A stretch of 64,000 nt of DNA, from assembly GCA_023053685.1 (NCBI GenBank), contig JALIGW010000001.1, positions 229,354,434 to 229,418,433 of the forward strand. The letters are read 5' to 3'. Source of the stretch: Diadophis punctatus similis. Its lineage: Eukaryota; Chordata; Lepidosauria; Squamata; Dipsadidae. Below are positions 1-13,854 of this stretch, piece by piece. Position numbers and translations under genes: made by a program. The notes beneath the pieces are model-generated. The model made no database searches, had not been told where the DNA came from, and saw nothing but the letters and a program-made list of their open reading frames with translations. Numbering within the stretch: position 1 is the first letter of the stretch; every line of letters starts with the position of its first letter.

Positions 1-14
1 GTTCGCCATCACTG
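1..14 (+). mobile_element. right end of an hAT-type short element cut by the window edge
   Basis: The first 14 bases, GTTCGCCATCACTG, equal the right terminal repeat of the elements at 35484-35711 and 56270-56736. The body lies left of the window. Confidence 0.6.
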
Positions 15-390
15 TCCTATCCGAAGTTTTTAACCCAAGCAATCATTGTCTCCTTTACCTGCTCGCTTTCAAGCTTAATACTTAATAAATAACAATATAT
101 TTTCTTTATTCGTTTTCATCCGTTGCAGTTAATATCTGGTCTAATTCTGTTAACTCTTTGTTAAAACCATACATTTTAGCATCCTTCTCATAACAAGATT
201 GTATCTGCATGTGTGGCCACCATGCAATGTCCATACCTTGGCTACTGATTGTTATATTTTTTTTAATCACGTGTCTTTCACATCTTTAAAGGGCTTACTA
301 TATGTCACCCTATTTCTACACTTTGCATAGTGTTGCTTCTCCCCAAAGAGAATAACAATACACATAGGCACATATGTCACACTTATTTTT

Positions 391-393
<3 letters not shown>

Positions 394-461
<68 letters not shown>
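394..461. repeat. (GA)n microsatellite, left part
   Basis: Uninterrupted GA dinucleotides directly left of a SINE; a second GA array follows the SINE. Confidence 0.95.
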
Positions 462-463
<2 letters not shown>

Positions 464-699
464 TAATAGCAATAGCAATAGCACTTAGACTTATATACCG
501 CTTCATAGTGCTTTACAGCCCTCTCTAAGCGGTTTACAGAGTTCAGCATATTGCCCCCAACAATCTGGGTCCTCATTTTACCCACCTTGGAAGGATGGAA
601 GGCTGAGTCAACCTTGAGCCAGTGAGATTTGAACAACTGAACTGCTGAACTAGCAGTAGCCTGCAGTGCTGCATTTAAACACTGCACCATCTCGGCTCA
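464..699 (-). mobile_element. tRNA-derived SINE (family A), copy 1
   Basis: Minus-strand copy: tRNA-like head with pol III box sequences (GGCGCAGTGG-like, and GTTCAAATCTC) at the right, a conserved body (AGGACCCAGATTGTTGGGGG; AACTCTGTAAACCGCTTAGA), and a GCTATT repeat tail at the left. At least nine copies are in this window. The family is known as abundant in snakes. Confidence 0.85.
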
Positions 700-837
<138 letters not shown>

Positions 838-1435
838 TGGACAGCTTTTGTCAATCAATAATCCCTCTAAAATACCTTTCTATACCTTTCTATATTAAAG
901 CTAAATTGTGAAGTCAGGTACAGAAGTACACTTTCATGATTTCACGCAGAGTCAATAACAGCCTTTGAAATGAATCAGTTTCCAAGCAATCTACAATGAC
1001 AGCAACAAAACTGAGCTCAAGATTCTTTGGACAAACCATATTAAAAGGCTCTTCATGACATCTTTGTTTGTATGTAAGCTCTTCTGACAGCAGAACGTTG
1101 GGCTCAATAAACCTTCTCTAAGTTTAGCAAAGCTCTTATGATATCAGCTGCTCAGACTAATTAAGGCAGGCAAAATGGAAAGGTTACTACTAGCTCTGTA
1201 CTGTTCAAACGCAGTAGTTAGGAACAGTATGTTGCTTGTAACTAAAAGCAGAGAATGAAATGAGGCATAAATTATAAACCTTCATGAAAAACAACACTGA
1301 CTTCTAAGAAAGCCTCCAAAGAAATTGCTGGCAGTAGCTTTTACCTACAGGCTGTGGGTTGGAATTTTTCTAAAGATTATTTTAAATTTCACCTTTATTA
1401 TTTTTATAAATAACTCAAGGCAGCAGACATGCCTA

Positions 1436-1610
1436 ATATTCCTTCTTCCTTCTGTTTTCCCTACAACAATAATCCTGTGAGGTGAGTTGGGCTTAAAAGA
1501 GACTGACTGGTTCAAAGTCACCTAGCCAGCATTTATGTCTAAGGCAGAAATAGAACTCAGTTTGTTGGATTCTAGCTTGATGCCTCAATCACTAAGTCAA
1601 ACTTGTTCTT
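1436..1610 (-). mobile_element. degenerate tRNA-derived SINE (family B)
   Basis: Contains the complement of the family core (ATCCTGTGAGGTGAGTTGGGC, with TCAAAGTCACCTAGCCAGC beyond) seen more clearly at 31483-31640 and 43531-43700. Confidence 0.6.
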
Positions 1611-1627
1611 TAGGATCCTTGCTTTAC

Positions 1628-2022
1628 AGGTAGTCCTTGACTTAAGACCACAATTGAGCCCAACATTTCTGTTGTTAAGCAAGACATGTGTTAAGTGAGT
1701 TTTGCCCCATTATACAAGTTTTCTTGCCACCGTTGCTAAATGAATAACTGAAGTTGATAAATTAGTAACCCTGTTGTTAAGTGAATATGGCTTCCCCATT
1801 GAGTTTGCTTGTCAGGAAGTCACAAAGAGGATCACATGACTTGGGGGCACAGCAACAGTCATAAATATGAACCAAGCACCTGAATTTTGATCATATGATC
1901 ATGGGCATGCTTTAACGGTTGTTAAGTGTGAAAAACGGTCATAAATCACATTTTTCAGTGCTGTTGTAACTTTGAACGGTCACTAAACGAACTGTTATAA
2001 GTTGAGGATTACCTGTATTTGC
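1628..2022 (+). mobile_element. non-autonomous DNA element, 'tagtccttgacttaa' family
   Basis: Inverted ends (GGTAGTCCTTGACTTA at left, AGTTGAGGATTACCTGTA at right) surround a body with repeated GTTAAGTGA and CATAAAT motifs. Related copies lie at 12632-13008 and 59431-59827. Confidence 0.65.
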
Positions 2023-3963
2023 AAGCTTTCCCCATAATATCAACAAACCAAAGGAAGTTTTTATCACATGTATTTTCTGGTAGGCAAGAATAACAGCAGG
2101 TTATGACATCATTTTTAATAATCCAGCAAATATTTGTGGATTACTGTTTAGTAATTCACTACATTCTCTTTGATAAAAAATATCTATAAAAGGAAAACCC
2201 AGAAACCTATCTTCAATTAAGATAATACCTACGACATACATTCAACTGAGGACCGGTAATGTCCTTATTTCTTAATAAACAAGTAAACACTGTTTGAGCA
2301 TCTGTATTCATGTTTCCTAAAATTGCTGGGATTAGTAGTAAACCATCAGAGAAAGCACTGTTTCACTCCTCCAGGTCTTCCTCTGGATAAAGTATTGCTG
2401 TGTTAAATACTCAGCATTTCCTCCAGGATATATTTACTTACCTACTATGAAAATATATATGTGTGTGTATTTCAATCAAGGGAACTCTTGACTTAATAGA
2501 CTAAAATGAGGAAAGAAATGCCTTTTAAAATCAAATGGGATTTTACACATGAATGGCACCATCTTACATACATGTTACACAAGTATAAAATAGCAAATGG
2601 GACTGCTATGTATACACGCGATTTATTGTGTTACAAAGACTATTTAACCAAGAACCAGTAAATTAAGGGTATATAGTTCACGAAACCATTCAGAAAATAT
2701 ACTCTGTACAGACATGCAATTTACAGAGAAACATGCTTTTTGATTACTTTCAACTAGAAACTGAATCAAAGGCATTTTGAGCAGGTTCAATAAAAAAGGT
2801 TCTTTATTGGATGATTGATCTCTACAGTCAGAACTCTGCCAAAATGCAAACTTTTTACCCAGAGAAAGCTCACACATTCAGCAAAAAGGTGTCAAGTATT
2901 AAATCATCATGAGATGTTCTGGCATCCATCAACCATCTATCAAAATGTGCAATAAAGGTGTGATGCTTTGTAATGAAATCTTCTGAACAATCCTCCCCTC
3001 CCCTTTCCAAAAGCTAAGTGTTTTCATTCTGGGGAGTTCAGTGAAGGAATTTTACAGATGTCATAACTCAGTAAAGTCACTTTATCTTAACCAAAAGGTA
3101 AAGTGTGTTCTGACTGAAAAGAATATATTCAATTACAAAAGCTCAACTGTAATTTAGTTTCCAACACATATTCTGTGGATGTCTACCCCACAGTTAGAAG
3201 ATAAATCTTCTCTTAAAATTATGTATCCTTCAAAATGCAGACAGAATCCTGCTGAAGACAGGTCAAGGGTTGAAAGGGTCTGACAGCCCTCAAGAGGATT
3301 TGTTTCTCTCATAATATTGAAGGAAGGAAGATCTTGGGTAATAAAGCGACTCAGTACTAAGAGGAACATGTGTTTGTTTTTTTTAAAAAAACATTGAAAT
3401 AAAGTGCAATCAGTTTCATTCTTATTTTCTATTAAGTCTATTCAAGCTCAGTTCCATGTCAGTTTGTCAATTTAATTTTTACAATATTCAGAAAAGGTAA
3501 TATGATTTAGACTGCAGTTAGCCTTAAACTGGCTGGTGGAAGAGAAACTTTGAATGCCTCTTTTTAAAGTAGAAAATGGGATTTACTGTGCATACATATG
3601 TATGCAGCAAGCCTTGAAATCAATACATGCACACAAAACTCAAGTAAACCGGCTTTATTTGCGAAGAAGAGTTTCCTTTAATGCGGGTAATGTTTTTTTC
3701 AAATTCAAAATTCAATTGAATAGGAATCTAACTCAAATCCCATTGCCCGCCCACCAAACTGAATCAAACTGAAACCTAAAACAACAATCTTAAAACGAAA
3801 ATAAACTAGAGGTGGGGCAATGGAGATTGTCTCATGAATATTTCCCACCAGTATCCATCACTCCAGTATAGCCCATAGCCCAGGTGCTCCTTGTAACAAT
3901 TCCTTTTTTTGCAGCAGCTAGTTTAGTCAGTCTTTTTCACAACAGCAGATCTAGAGTGTCTCC
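2023..3963. other. CHID1 distal intron, no recognised feature
   Basis: AT-rich DNA with only short, non-conserved open frames (for example 2644-2877 and 3154-3369 on the minus strand). Neither resembles the missing CHID1 exons. Confidence 0.5.
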
Positions 3964-3971
3964 CTCTAAGC

Positions 3972-4207
3972 CAGTGGTTCTCAACCTTCCTAATGCCGCG
4001 ACCCGCCCCCGCCGCAACCCACCCCGCCCCCTGCGACCCGCTGCCACCATTTGGGTTCTTTTACCCTCTGCGCATGCACAAAGCATTCTGCGCATGCGCA
4101 GAGGGTAAAAGAACCCAAATGGCAGCGTCCAGGCGAAGTCTCCTGACCCCTGTGAAAGGGTCGTTCGATCCCCAAAGGGGTCACGACCCACAGGTTGAGA
4201 ACTGCTA
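3972..4207 (+). mobile_element. short hAT-type element with perfect 8-bp target duplication
   Basis: Termini CAGTGGTTCTCAACC and GGTTGAGAACTGCTA form an inverted repeat. The flanks are CTCTAAGC at 3964-3971 and 4208-4215, an exact 8-bp duplication, the hallmark of hAT transposition. Same family as 61055-61540. The interior contains an inverted GCGCATGCGC-rich segment. Confidence 0.88.
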
Positions 4208-4715
4208 CTCTAAGCTCTGTTGGCCTTCTATGCATGCTATTTCTCACGAAAACTCTTATCACCCTAAACTAGTAGCAGTGGAGATGTGTGACGAGTCCCT
4301 CCTATTAGAAATGTTAACACCCCAGTTGCAAGAGATGAGACAACTGTGACAATTAAACAGATTGTAACATTCAAAATACTTCTGCTTGGAATAGCTTTTA
4401 TCCACAAACCATTTTGCAGCTTTCTAATAAATATACAGAATGTATTATCCAGTTAATTATAGGTAATCCGATAGCCACCCTTGATCCAAATATTCTGATT
4501 TTCTTAGTTTGCATTTGGTGAAAAGCATTGCATGGTATTTTAAAATCTATAACATAGATGTCTTAAACTAAAGATATATTTAGACAACAATTTTGCTACT
4601 TAACAAAACTCCCTAAAACACACAAAATAACTCATCACTAGAGTGATATCATGTCACTACCCAGACTCTTTGTAGTCTTCAAGCAATGTATGAAATTATA
4701 GTTTGGCCTCTAGAT

Positions 4716-5612
<897 letters not shown>

Positions 5613-5965
5613 CTCTAGATGATGTTTTCCTACCTATAAAACCTAAGTTTTAAAAGTATAAAGTAAACAACTCCAACAACAGAGTATAATTAAAAATTAC
5701 CCAAATTCAACACTCCTCTACAAATCAAGATTTTCAGATATCTTTGATAAGATGATATGAAAAAGGGATAGGCTATTGCTGTATTAACAAATGCAGCCCA
5801 ATACTTGGGCTGGAATGGAAGAAATTAATCTTCAGTGGTATCTCAGAATAGATAAGAAGCAAAAGTAAAGCAATTAAGAACAGCTAATTAAACCCAAGGT
5901 AGATTAAAGACAAGATAGTCTAGTTATCCCCTTTTTGGGCTGGGAGTTTGTGCAGATCAATCTGA

Positions 5966-6125
5966 AACTAACGTGCATAAGGGGTGTGCATAAGCGCACC
6001 ACTGTGCCTACCGTCCCTGTATTACTGCCCTATTGTCCTCATTTATCTGTACTTCTTTGCTTATGTTATGTTTATACAAATAGCTACTATCTTGTACGTG
6101 TTTGACAAGTAAATAAATGAATAAA
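5966..6125 (+). mobile_element. 3' end of a LINE (same family as 52650-53767)
   Basis: Shares GTGCATAAGCGCACCA, TGTGCCTACCGTCCCTGT, CCTATTGTCCTCATTTATCT and the terminal TAAATAAATGAATAA tail with the LINE at 52650-53767. Severely 5'-truncated. Confidence 0.8.
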
Positions 6126-7900
6126 CCTGTGTCACAGAGCATTCATTTTCTAATTATGCACCCTCAATTTCACAGTCCAGGATTGTAGTAGTGGTATCTA
6201 TTTAATTCTGCAGGTACTTACGAGCATTCAAAAAGAAGCCCATTTGCATTCATAAAAGTATGCTTCCACCTGACCATGCCACTCCATTTTCCGGGAGCTT
6301 TCCTGCCACTGTTGCACATCTCCCTGACATTCCCATTGGTTTCGTCCCAACCCCTCTCTTTGCAGTGGCTTCCTGCTGCTGCCATATACTGTCTGATCTT
6401 CCCAGTGCCTTCCTGCTCGCATCTGCATTTCCCTCAATCTCCTACCACCTTCTATCCTTCGATACTGCAGATACCTCTCCTCTCTTATCTTTCCAGTACC
6501 TTCACCTCATTGTTGCCTACCTCTCACAAGCATCCCCATATCTTCCATCAGCTCACAAATCTCCCCTAGTCTTCTTTAACCCTCCCAGAAAGAGTAAACT
6601 TAAGTGACGTGTTTGTTATTTCAGGGAGATGCCTAGACTTAAACTTTATCTGGTACATCCTCAGTTCATTTAATTGAAGTGTGATAACTCAATTATACAG
6701 GGTTTACTGTATAATACTGTACAGGGTTTACTGTAAGATAAAAACATGATTTAAGGTAAATGCTGCTGCTCTCAGATTCCCGTTTCACAAATTGCAAAAT
6801 TTCACTTAAAAAGGAAATAAAATATCCTTACTCCATTAGCCTATTTGAACAGAATATTGAGATTCCATTCCTTAAAAGTTTTATACTTTAAGAAAAAGAG
6901 AAGGGATTTAGAGGATAGCATAAAAATATAATCCAGCTACTATATTTAGAAAGTCAAATTTCAGAAAACCCAGTAAAGGAAAATAATCATTCTTTTTTTT
7001 AAAATAAAAATCTATGTAATGTAAAATTTTAAGGACAGACTGCTGGACCATATCAAAAGTCTATCTTGCCAGATTTTCCCCCCAACAATGGCATTTCGAT
7101 ACTTGAGCACAACACCAATTTTCTGCACAATGTCACTGAGGCATGGTATAAAGATCTAAATTCCATATTCTGGTAGAAACATTAAATCTGAGGCAGTAGG
7201 AAGCTTAAATTTTGATTACAACTATCTGACACTGTGGCTTTCATGTCATTCCACAGTGATCCAAACTGTTGGAAAATAATTTAAGGACTAAGGACTTTTA
7301 CAGGAAGAAACCTTCTATAACAAAGAATGTTGCAAGAGAATCAAATCAAATCAAACTTTTATTACGGCCAGAAGAGAATATCAATAGAGACATCTCCCAA
7401 GTTGTTTTAAGAAAACTGGCGGCCTGTAGTTGACAAAACAGACTAAATCCTACACTGTTATTTGCAATCTATCCTAGTGCAAAAATCAATTTGAGCTCCT
7501 ATTGCTTTTTTTGTTTGATTTTCTACTTTGATAGCGAGCAGAAAAGAAAATCTGAATTAGTTTCTCTCCCTATATTTGAGGTCAGATATTGCTACTGTGT
7601 TTTTTTAAACCACTATCTTTTAAAAATGCTTTATTTTTATGCTTTTTTTTGCTCAAAATGTTATCCATTTTATTGGACTTGCATAAAAGAGCAGCACAGG
7701 TGGAGAAGGTAGGATTTCTAAAATCTGTAAAAGCTGCAAAGATCTTGCTTTCCCACAAACCATGGGGTGATGATGGTATAAAGGTTGGATTCCCAGTTTG
7801 AATATGTGGGTAGGTGCCCCGGGAAGGCTCTACTTTATTAGTTTTTATTCTTTTACAGTTTTTATTTATTGTCTGATAGCCACCCAAGATTATAATTTAA
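6126..7900. other. CHID1 distal intron; pyrimidine-rich block at 6260-6600
   Basis: No exon recognised. The segment 6260-6600 is strongly C/T-biased with imperfect TTCCTGCC-like repeats, which leaves open frames without gene-like features. Confidence 0.4.
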
Positions 7901-8030
7901 CAGATTAACAGCGTTGGAAGGGACCTTGCAGGTCATCTAGTCCAACCCCCTGCCCAAGCAGGAGACCCTACATCTGCCTCTACCTAGGATCAAACTCACA
8001 ACCTCCTGATTATAGTACCTAAAATGGCTG
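7900..8030 (-). mobile_element. CR1-type LINE 3' tail fragment
   Basis: Contains TTGGAAGGGACCTTGCAGGT, CTAGTCCAACCCCCTGC, the complement of the CR1 3' UTR also seen at 8155-8245 and 13880-13940. Confidence 0.7.
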
Positions 8031-8144
8031 GTTATATAAATCTTTAAAGTAAATATGTATAAAATATATAATGGACTTTTCATTACACTAGATACCAAAT
8101 TACCACTAGCACTGAGATCTGTCTTATGAATTTTTATCAGGAAA

Positions 8145-8245
8145 AATCAGAACAGAACAGAACAACAGAGTTGGAAGGGACTTTGGAGGTCTTCTAGTCC
8201 AACCCCCTGCCTAGGCAGGAAAACCTATACCCTACAAATCCATCC
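8145..8245 (-). mobile_element. CR1-type LINE 3' tail fragment with AGAAC repeat
   Basis: An AGAAC-type short repeat followed by GAGTTGGAAGGGACTTTGG and CTAGTCCAACCCCCTGCC. The microsatellite at the 3' tip is typical of snake CR1 elements. Confidence 0.75.
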
Positions 8246-8789
8246 ATGATGTTGAATTTAAATGTCTATTCCATTCTGTTTAGCCAAAATAACATGGCTA
8301 ATATCTATCAATGAGGTTCTGCTCTAGATCACATAATCTTTTTTCATGCTTAAATTTATTGAAACTTTCCCCATAATCTAAATCGATAAATGGAAGAAAG
8401 CATTTGGGGATGTAGGTTTTTACTTATGATCGCTCTCTACTGATTAGTGTTATTATAGCATATTTCAATTGTTATCCTTTTGATGTTTTCATCCTTTATT
8501 GCTGTGGTACACTGCTTGGGGCCATTTTGGAGCAAAGAAATAGCACAAGCAAAGAAATACTACAAATAAATAAATAAACAAATCTCTTTGACGATTGTAC
8601 TGATGCAATATATGTTTCTTACAGGGCAATTTACAGCTCTCTAGAATAACCCTACCTCCTATCCAAAAGTGATGAACTATACCATCAGTTGCACCCCGGT
8701 CTAGCTTTTCGTGTTTCATATCTATTGTTAAACTTCAGAGGAATGATCTATGAGCTAAACTGAGAAGCTATTAAAAGTTACACTTGATG

Positions 8790-9790
8790 TGGCCAACATC
8801 ACAGCGGTATGGGTTTCCTCCGCGCTCCGCGGGGAACCCCGAATCCCAGCTGCCTGGAGACCTGGAACCAATCGGTACAGGTCAGATCCGCCTTGGAGGG
8901 GCGGTGGAAAAGAGAGGCACTGTCAGGGATCTGGGGGGGCTTGAAACCCCCCCAGGGAACCGGCACCAGCCTCTCAGCCAGCAGCTAAGGAACACGAGTC
9001 TGTCACCATTAGTTGGGACGGTCACGAACAGGCTGATGAAAAGGAGAGATTGTGGATTGCCTGGGTGTTGTGGCTTGCCCGCGTCCCGCGCAGCTGGCCA
9101 TGGATCCGGAGGACCAAGAGCCGACTGTGGCGCGGTACTATCATCCCGTGCACCTGGCACCGGAGTCTGATAGCGAGGAGGACTCAGTGCCAGAGGAGGA
9201 AAACCAGCCAGGGCCTTCTGCACCTTCTCAGCTGGTGCTGAGTGAGTCATCAGAAGAGGAGGAGCCTCTGCTGGATGCTAGGGCACGCAGGGCAGCTAGC
9301 AGGCAGGAATGGCTCTACAGACGGAGGTCTCCTCGCATGTAGAGCTGAGGGCTAATTGGCCACGCCCTCAGGCTACTTAAGGCTTGGAGCACGCAGTAGT
9401 AGTTGCTGGAAGCAACTATGGTGATTTATTGCACTCAAGATTTCTCTGCATTTGGTGTTCCCGCTCTGAGTCTTGTATTTTGGATTATCGGCTCCTTTGA
9501 TATTTGGTTCCGGGATTCCAGCCAACTTAAGAGATAAGTAAGAGAGTAAGAGATAAGGACGGATTAATTGCCTGTTTGTTTGGGACTTTGAACTCAGGCC
9601 AAAAGCTCACAAAGAGCATATCGAACTTTATGCACCAAGAAATCTCTCTCTGTTTTTCCCTGGACTTTAAACCTGATTTTTACTAAGCATACAGTATTTA
9701 TTAGTAAAGACCCCTTATGATTTAGCAAACAGTTGTGTGTGTCCTTTCTGAGGGTTCCCTGCTGGGTCACAACACTGGGTGACAAGATCT
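8790..9790 (+). mobile_element. LTR-retrotransposon-like block containing an acidic ORF
   Basis: GC-richer than its flanks. A purine-rich tract (GGAAAAGAGAGG, about 8907-8918) stands directly before TGTCAGGGATCTGGG (about 8922). The block ends GGGTCACAACA near 9771, followed by CTGGGTGACAAGATC, which could be a primer-binding site. TG...CA ends, a CTTAAGG promoter-like motif near 9376 and the length suggest an LTR of about 850 bp. No target duplication was found, so boundaries are tentative. An open frame at 9052-9342 inside it encodes a Glu/Ser-rich peptide (SDSEEDSVPEEE, SSEEEEPLLDAR). Confidence 0.45.
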
Positions 9791-10737
9791 AAGTGTTTGT
9801 GCTGGAGAGAGGTGGAGAAGTACTGAAGCTGGTGAGTGTTTGGCTGATTTAAAGATTAAAAGAAGAAAAGCTACACTTGACAGATGAAAGTCAACTGAGA
9901 TGTTGACATTCACGGGTCTTCTTAGCCATAACTAGTAAAATGCCTATGCCTTTTTCATCACATCATTTTTCATTTTCAGAACACTTGTAGCAAACTTAGT
10001 TGGGACTCTTGAAAACTACCTGTAGGAGGAAAAAACCTTACACTGCTGCGGCAGCATAATCAAAGCGTAATCCTACCTTCTTTGATAATCTATGACAGCA
10101 GTCATAACACTAGGAATAGGATCTGGACCAGACTTTTTAACCAGTCTACCTAATTATGGAGATCCTGCATACAAGAAATAATATATTTTTTCCAAAGAAA
10201 ATCTTTTCTTCTTGGAGTCAGTTCCCCAAGCTTCCTCTATGGCAACTAGTAAACACATCTACAGTTTTAGAAGGATGAAATTATGTTATAAAGGAGACAG
10301 TGAGTTTTGGAATGCATAACTGGTTCCCTAACTGGCATACTGTATATTAGACAGGTCTGTATACAATTCCATAATCTCTAGGCAATATGGCTGCATTTGA
10401 TATGATAGCCAGAATACAATGTGCTGATTTTCTCTTGATTTTCTACAGATTGAGAAGCTAGAGGACAGCAAGTTGCTCAAGAACATTCGATGAAGTCCTT
10501 TCTTTAAAATGAATTTGAATCTCTTGTACCCGGACTTAGTACTGCATCTAGTCTATTCTCTGCTGGTACTTATAATTTGTGCTTACTAAACTTTCAGCAT
10601 TCTGTGGGAAACTGCATGATTCCACATGTATGTCTGAACTAATAAAACATTTTGTGTTTCTTAGAACTTAAAAAAAAATCAGAGAACGTATGGATTTCAT
10701 TTGTATAGCTGTAGGTTGCATTTTCATGTTAGCCAAC
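9791..10737. other. CHID1 distal intron, no recognised feature
   Basis: AT-rich DNA without convincing exons or repeats. Confidence 0.4.
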
Positions 10738-10872
10738 CAGGGGTGTCAAACTTGTGGCCGTGGCCCGGATGCGTCACGTGCTGGCTACCCCCACCCCCGT
10801 TTTAGCGAAGGGGGAAAAAAGTTGTGATAAATCACATGACGACAATGTGGCAATACAAGTTTGACACCCCTG
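10738..10872 (+). mobile_element. short inverted-repeat element (hAT-like)
   Basis: Termini CAGGGGTGTCAAACTTGTGG and CAAGTTTGACACCCCTG are inverted repeats of a family common in reptiles. The flanking 8-mers do not match, so the duplication has decayed. Confidence 0.75.
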
Positions 10873-12631
10873 CTGTAGACTAAACTGGGAAGCTAAAAGA
10901 CAGTGATAAACCACTTCCATGTGAGAAAAGTCAGAAAAGTATATGGTTATGACTATGAAATAGCTCAGATTCAAGCTTCACTCCAAGGAGATATAGACAG
11001 TTATAAATGTGTCCAGCCTACTTCCTTGTGCGCTTGTATTTGTTATTCTGCTTTACTTGGCACAATATTGGGTTACCTGGCCACTCTTTTTTCTTTCTTT
11101 CTTTTAAGCGCAGACTACAAACTCCTTTGTAGCTGAAGCTAGCACACTGATGTATTTTTCCCATTAGCGTATCATCGCAAAGCAATGATGCAAACTTATC
11201 TAAGTGACAGAAAGATGGTGATTATTCTAAACTGAGCATTCTTCTAAAACCTTTCCCAACAGTGCTAAAGGATTTAGCCCCGGAGCTCACTATTAGTCCA
11301 GAACCTGAAGTACTTATTAAGCAATGATGCATGGAGAGAAAGAAGTTTGTGCATTTAGATTCTCTTTTCCACAAAAAAAGACCTCAATTCTGTATTATTA
11401 GGACTTGCAATTTCTTATTATGACTTTAGGCAATGTAAAACTGCATTAAAATGTATACTCTTAAACAAACCAATCTACAATAATAAAACCACCAGTATAA
11501 TTGAGATAAAAGCGGCAATACAAGTCTTTTCATAAAATTGCAAAAAATAAAAAAAATAAAGTTTAAAAGAAGCACTTTGAATTGGGCCTAGAAATGAACA
11601 GCCAATTTAGAATGTGAAGCATAAAATGATAGCTAGCTATGACAGACATAGTGTATTGGTCCTATTTTTAGCTAACTAAAGTCTGAGGTAATTTTCAGCA
11701 GCATTCCTACATATAATACATTGCAGTAATCGAATAGCAGTGATAGGCTCTATGGAGTGGGATTAAGTTACAATATATTAATGGCTATACTGGTCTTCTA
11801 TGCTAAGGACTTAGCCGTTTCCTCCCAACTCACTCAAAAGATTTAGTTTTACACACATGTATTTGAGATCAAAAAGATGCATATGAAATTCCAGAAGATA
11901 CTACCATGCACATTGAAGCAACTCAGATTCTATAAAGACTTGGGGAAATGTAAGAGGAGAAGGAAAAGAGAATAATCAGTTTGAAAGACTGCCCATTTTC
12001 TATTTAACATTCAAAATATATGAAAGCACTTTAAAACATCTATTATTTGATGCAATTATCTTAGATCTTGAAAAGAATGCATTAACTTTATGAGAAGTTT
12101 TATTGTAATAATGACTAATGTCATAGAAGCAGCAAATTACCATATTTCAGAGGGCTAATTTGCCTTCTGAAGTAGGCTACAATTAACAAGCAGGAACAAT
12201 CTGCTTTAAAACTAAAATAAACAGATCAATATTTCTGCTTAGTTTTCTGTTAGGATGCTGTATTTCCCTACAGATTATGTGGCAGCACAAAAAGAGCTTA
12301 AACAATAAACAAGTATTTAAAAGGGTATAAATCATAATATAGATGAGCACATCAAGATGACATGCAAGTTTATACAAAACATTTCCAAGCACAAGTTATT
12401 GATATAGTACAAGTAATAATAAATAAGCTCCTAATCTTATGATACATTGTAAAAGATCAAAAGGCGTCCAACGGCTTATACAGTGAACTTATTCAGGTAG
12501 TGCTGCCAAATGGTTATTCATCCACAAGAGCAACAGTGAACACTGGTGCAAAGTTTACCCACAGACCTGGGAAACAAACTTCAAAAACCAAAAATGTAAC
12601 ATTTATTATGATCCAAATTCCAACCTCTTAT
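10873..12631. other. CHID1 distal intron, no recognised feature
   Basis: AT-rich intronic DNA. Short open frames only, no splice-bounded CHID1 segment. Confidence 0.4.
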
Positions 12632-13008
12632 ATAGGTAGTTTTTGGCTTACAACCGTTCATTTAGTGACTGCTCGAAATTACAGCGGCATTGAAAAAGGT
12701 ACTTATGATCATTTTTCACACTTATGACTGTTGTGTAGCATCCCATGGTCACATGATCAACATTTGGATGCTTGGCAACTGGCATGTATTTATGACGGTG
12801 GCAGCATCCTGGGTCATGTGACCTTCTGACAAGCGAAGTCAATGGGGAAGTCAGGTTCGTCTAACAACTGTGTTACTAACTTAACAACTGTAGTGATTCA
12901 CTTAACAACTGTGGCAAGAAAAGTCACAAAATGAGGCAAAACTCACCCAACAACTGTCTTGTTTAGCAATTTGGGGCTTAATTGTGGTCCTAAGAGAAGA
13001 GCTACCTA
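12632..13008 (-). mobile_element. non-autonomous DNA element, 'tagtccttgacttaa' family, second copy
   Basis: Bounded by TATAGGTAGTTTTTGGCTTA and GAGCTACCTATA. The body (GTTCATTTAGTGACTG, CTTAACAACTGTGG) is the complement of the copy at 1628-2022. Confidence 0.65.
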
Positions 13009-13589
13009 TACACATGTGCCCATTATGTCTGCAGAAACCTATGAGATAATTCAAAGTCACAGCAAATTATAGGATGTAGATAATGAAAAACGCAGGTGCT
13101 GAACGGGTTGGCATGTTGGCAGGCATAAAATTGGGTGGTAGATCCAAATGGAGCTTCTGTTATTTTAAATGGCAACTGACAACTGAAAATCAGGTATCAA
13201 CACTAGAAAACTAAAACATGTTTTGCACATACGACACAGTTCTCTTTGTAGTGGAGTGCAACTGAGTGCCCGTCATGAAATTATGAATTATGAAATCTAG
13301 GCTGCACTTAAAATATCCAAGCTATAAAGAGGGAGAACACATATATTTAACATAAAAGTATGTGGTACAACTGACAGATTGAAATATTTGGTGTACTTCC
13401 GACCAAAGGCTGTCTTCAAATCATTAAAATATTAGCAAATGCAGCTTCTTTTCTCAATTGTTACAAAATAATACATTGGCATAGGCAAAAGAAACTTCAA
13501 TTAAATAAAGATTAGTCTGCATATGTAGTTACATATTTTTATTATTTCTTTTAATTTGATTAATAATTATACATTAACTATAATACTTA

Positions 13590-13853
13590 TCCCTCCTTTC
13601 AGTCACTCATGCCATGGTTATCTTCTGGATGGACTACTGAAATGCACTCTACATGGGGCTACCCTTGAAGAGTATCTGGTAGCTGAACTGGTGCAGTTTA
13701 TGCAGTGGCATAAACAGTTCTAGGCACCCCTAAGATGCTGCATGTAACACTTCTGCTATTATGTGAGCTGCACCAGTTTGTTTCTGGTTCAAAGGAAGCT
13801 CTTGTTATCACCTTTAAAGCTCTTCATGGCATGGGACAAGGGATCTGAGGAGT
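13590..13853 (+). mobile_element. L2-like LINE, left half
   Basis: Low-GC remnant encoding the degraded C-terminal part of an L2/CR1-type reverse transcriptase ORF (for example ITFKALHGMGQGI around 13808-13850). It continues after the CR1 insertion at 14966. Confidence 0.6.
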
Positions 13854-13854
13854 T

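Noticed and set aside
2644..3369. Two minus-strand frames downstream of the CHID1 exons, possible CHID1 3' end
   Set aside because: Neither resembles the CHID1 C-terminus (no NFYGMDY, MTYDYS or WELGQG-like segments).
6228..6607. Overlapping frames in a C/T-rich block, possible gene
   Set aside because: Three frames and both strands are open because of base bias; no conserved motif and no convincing splice sites.
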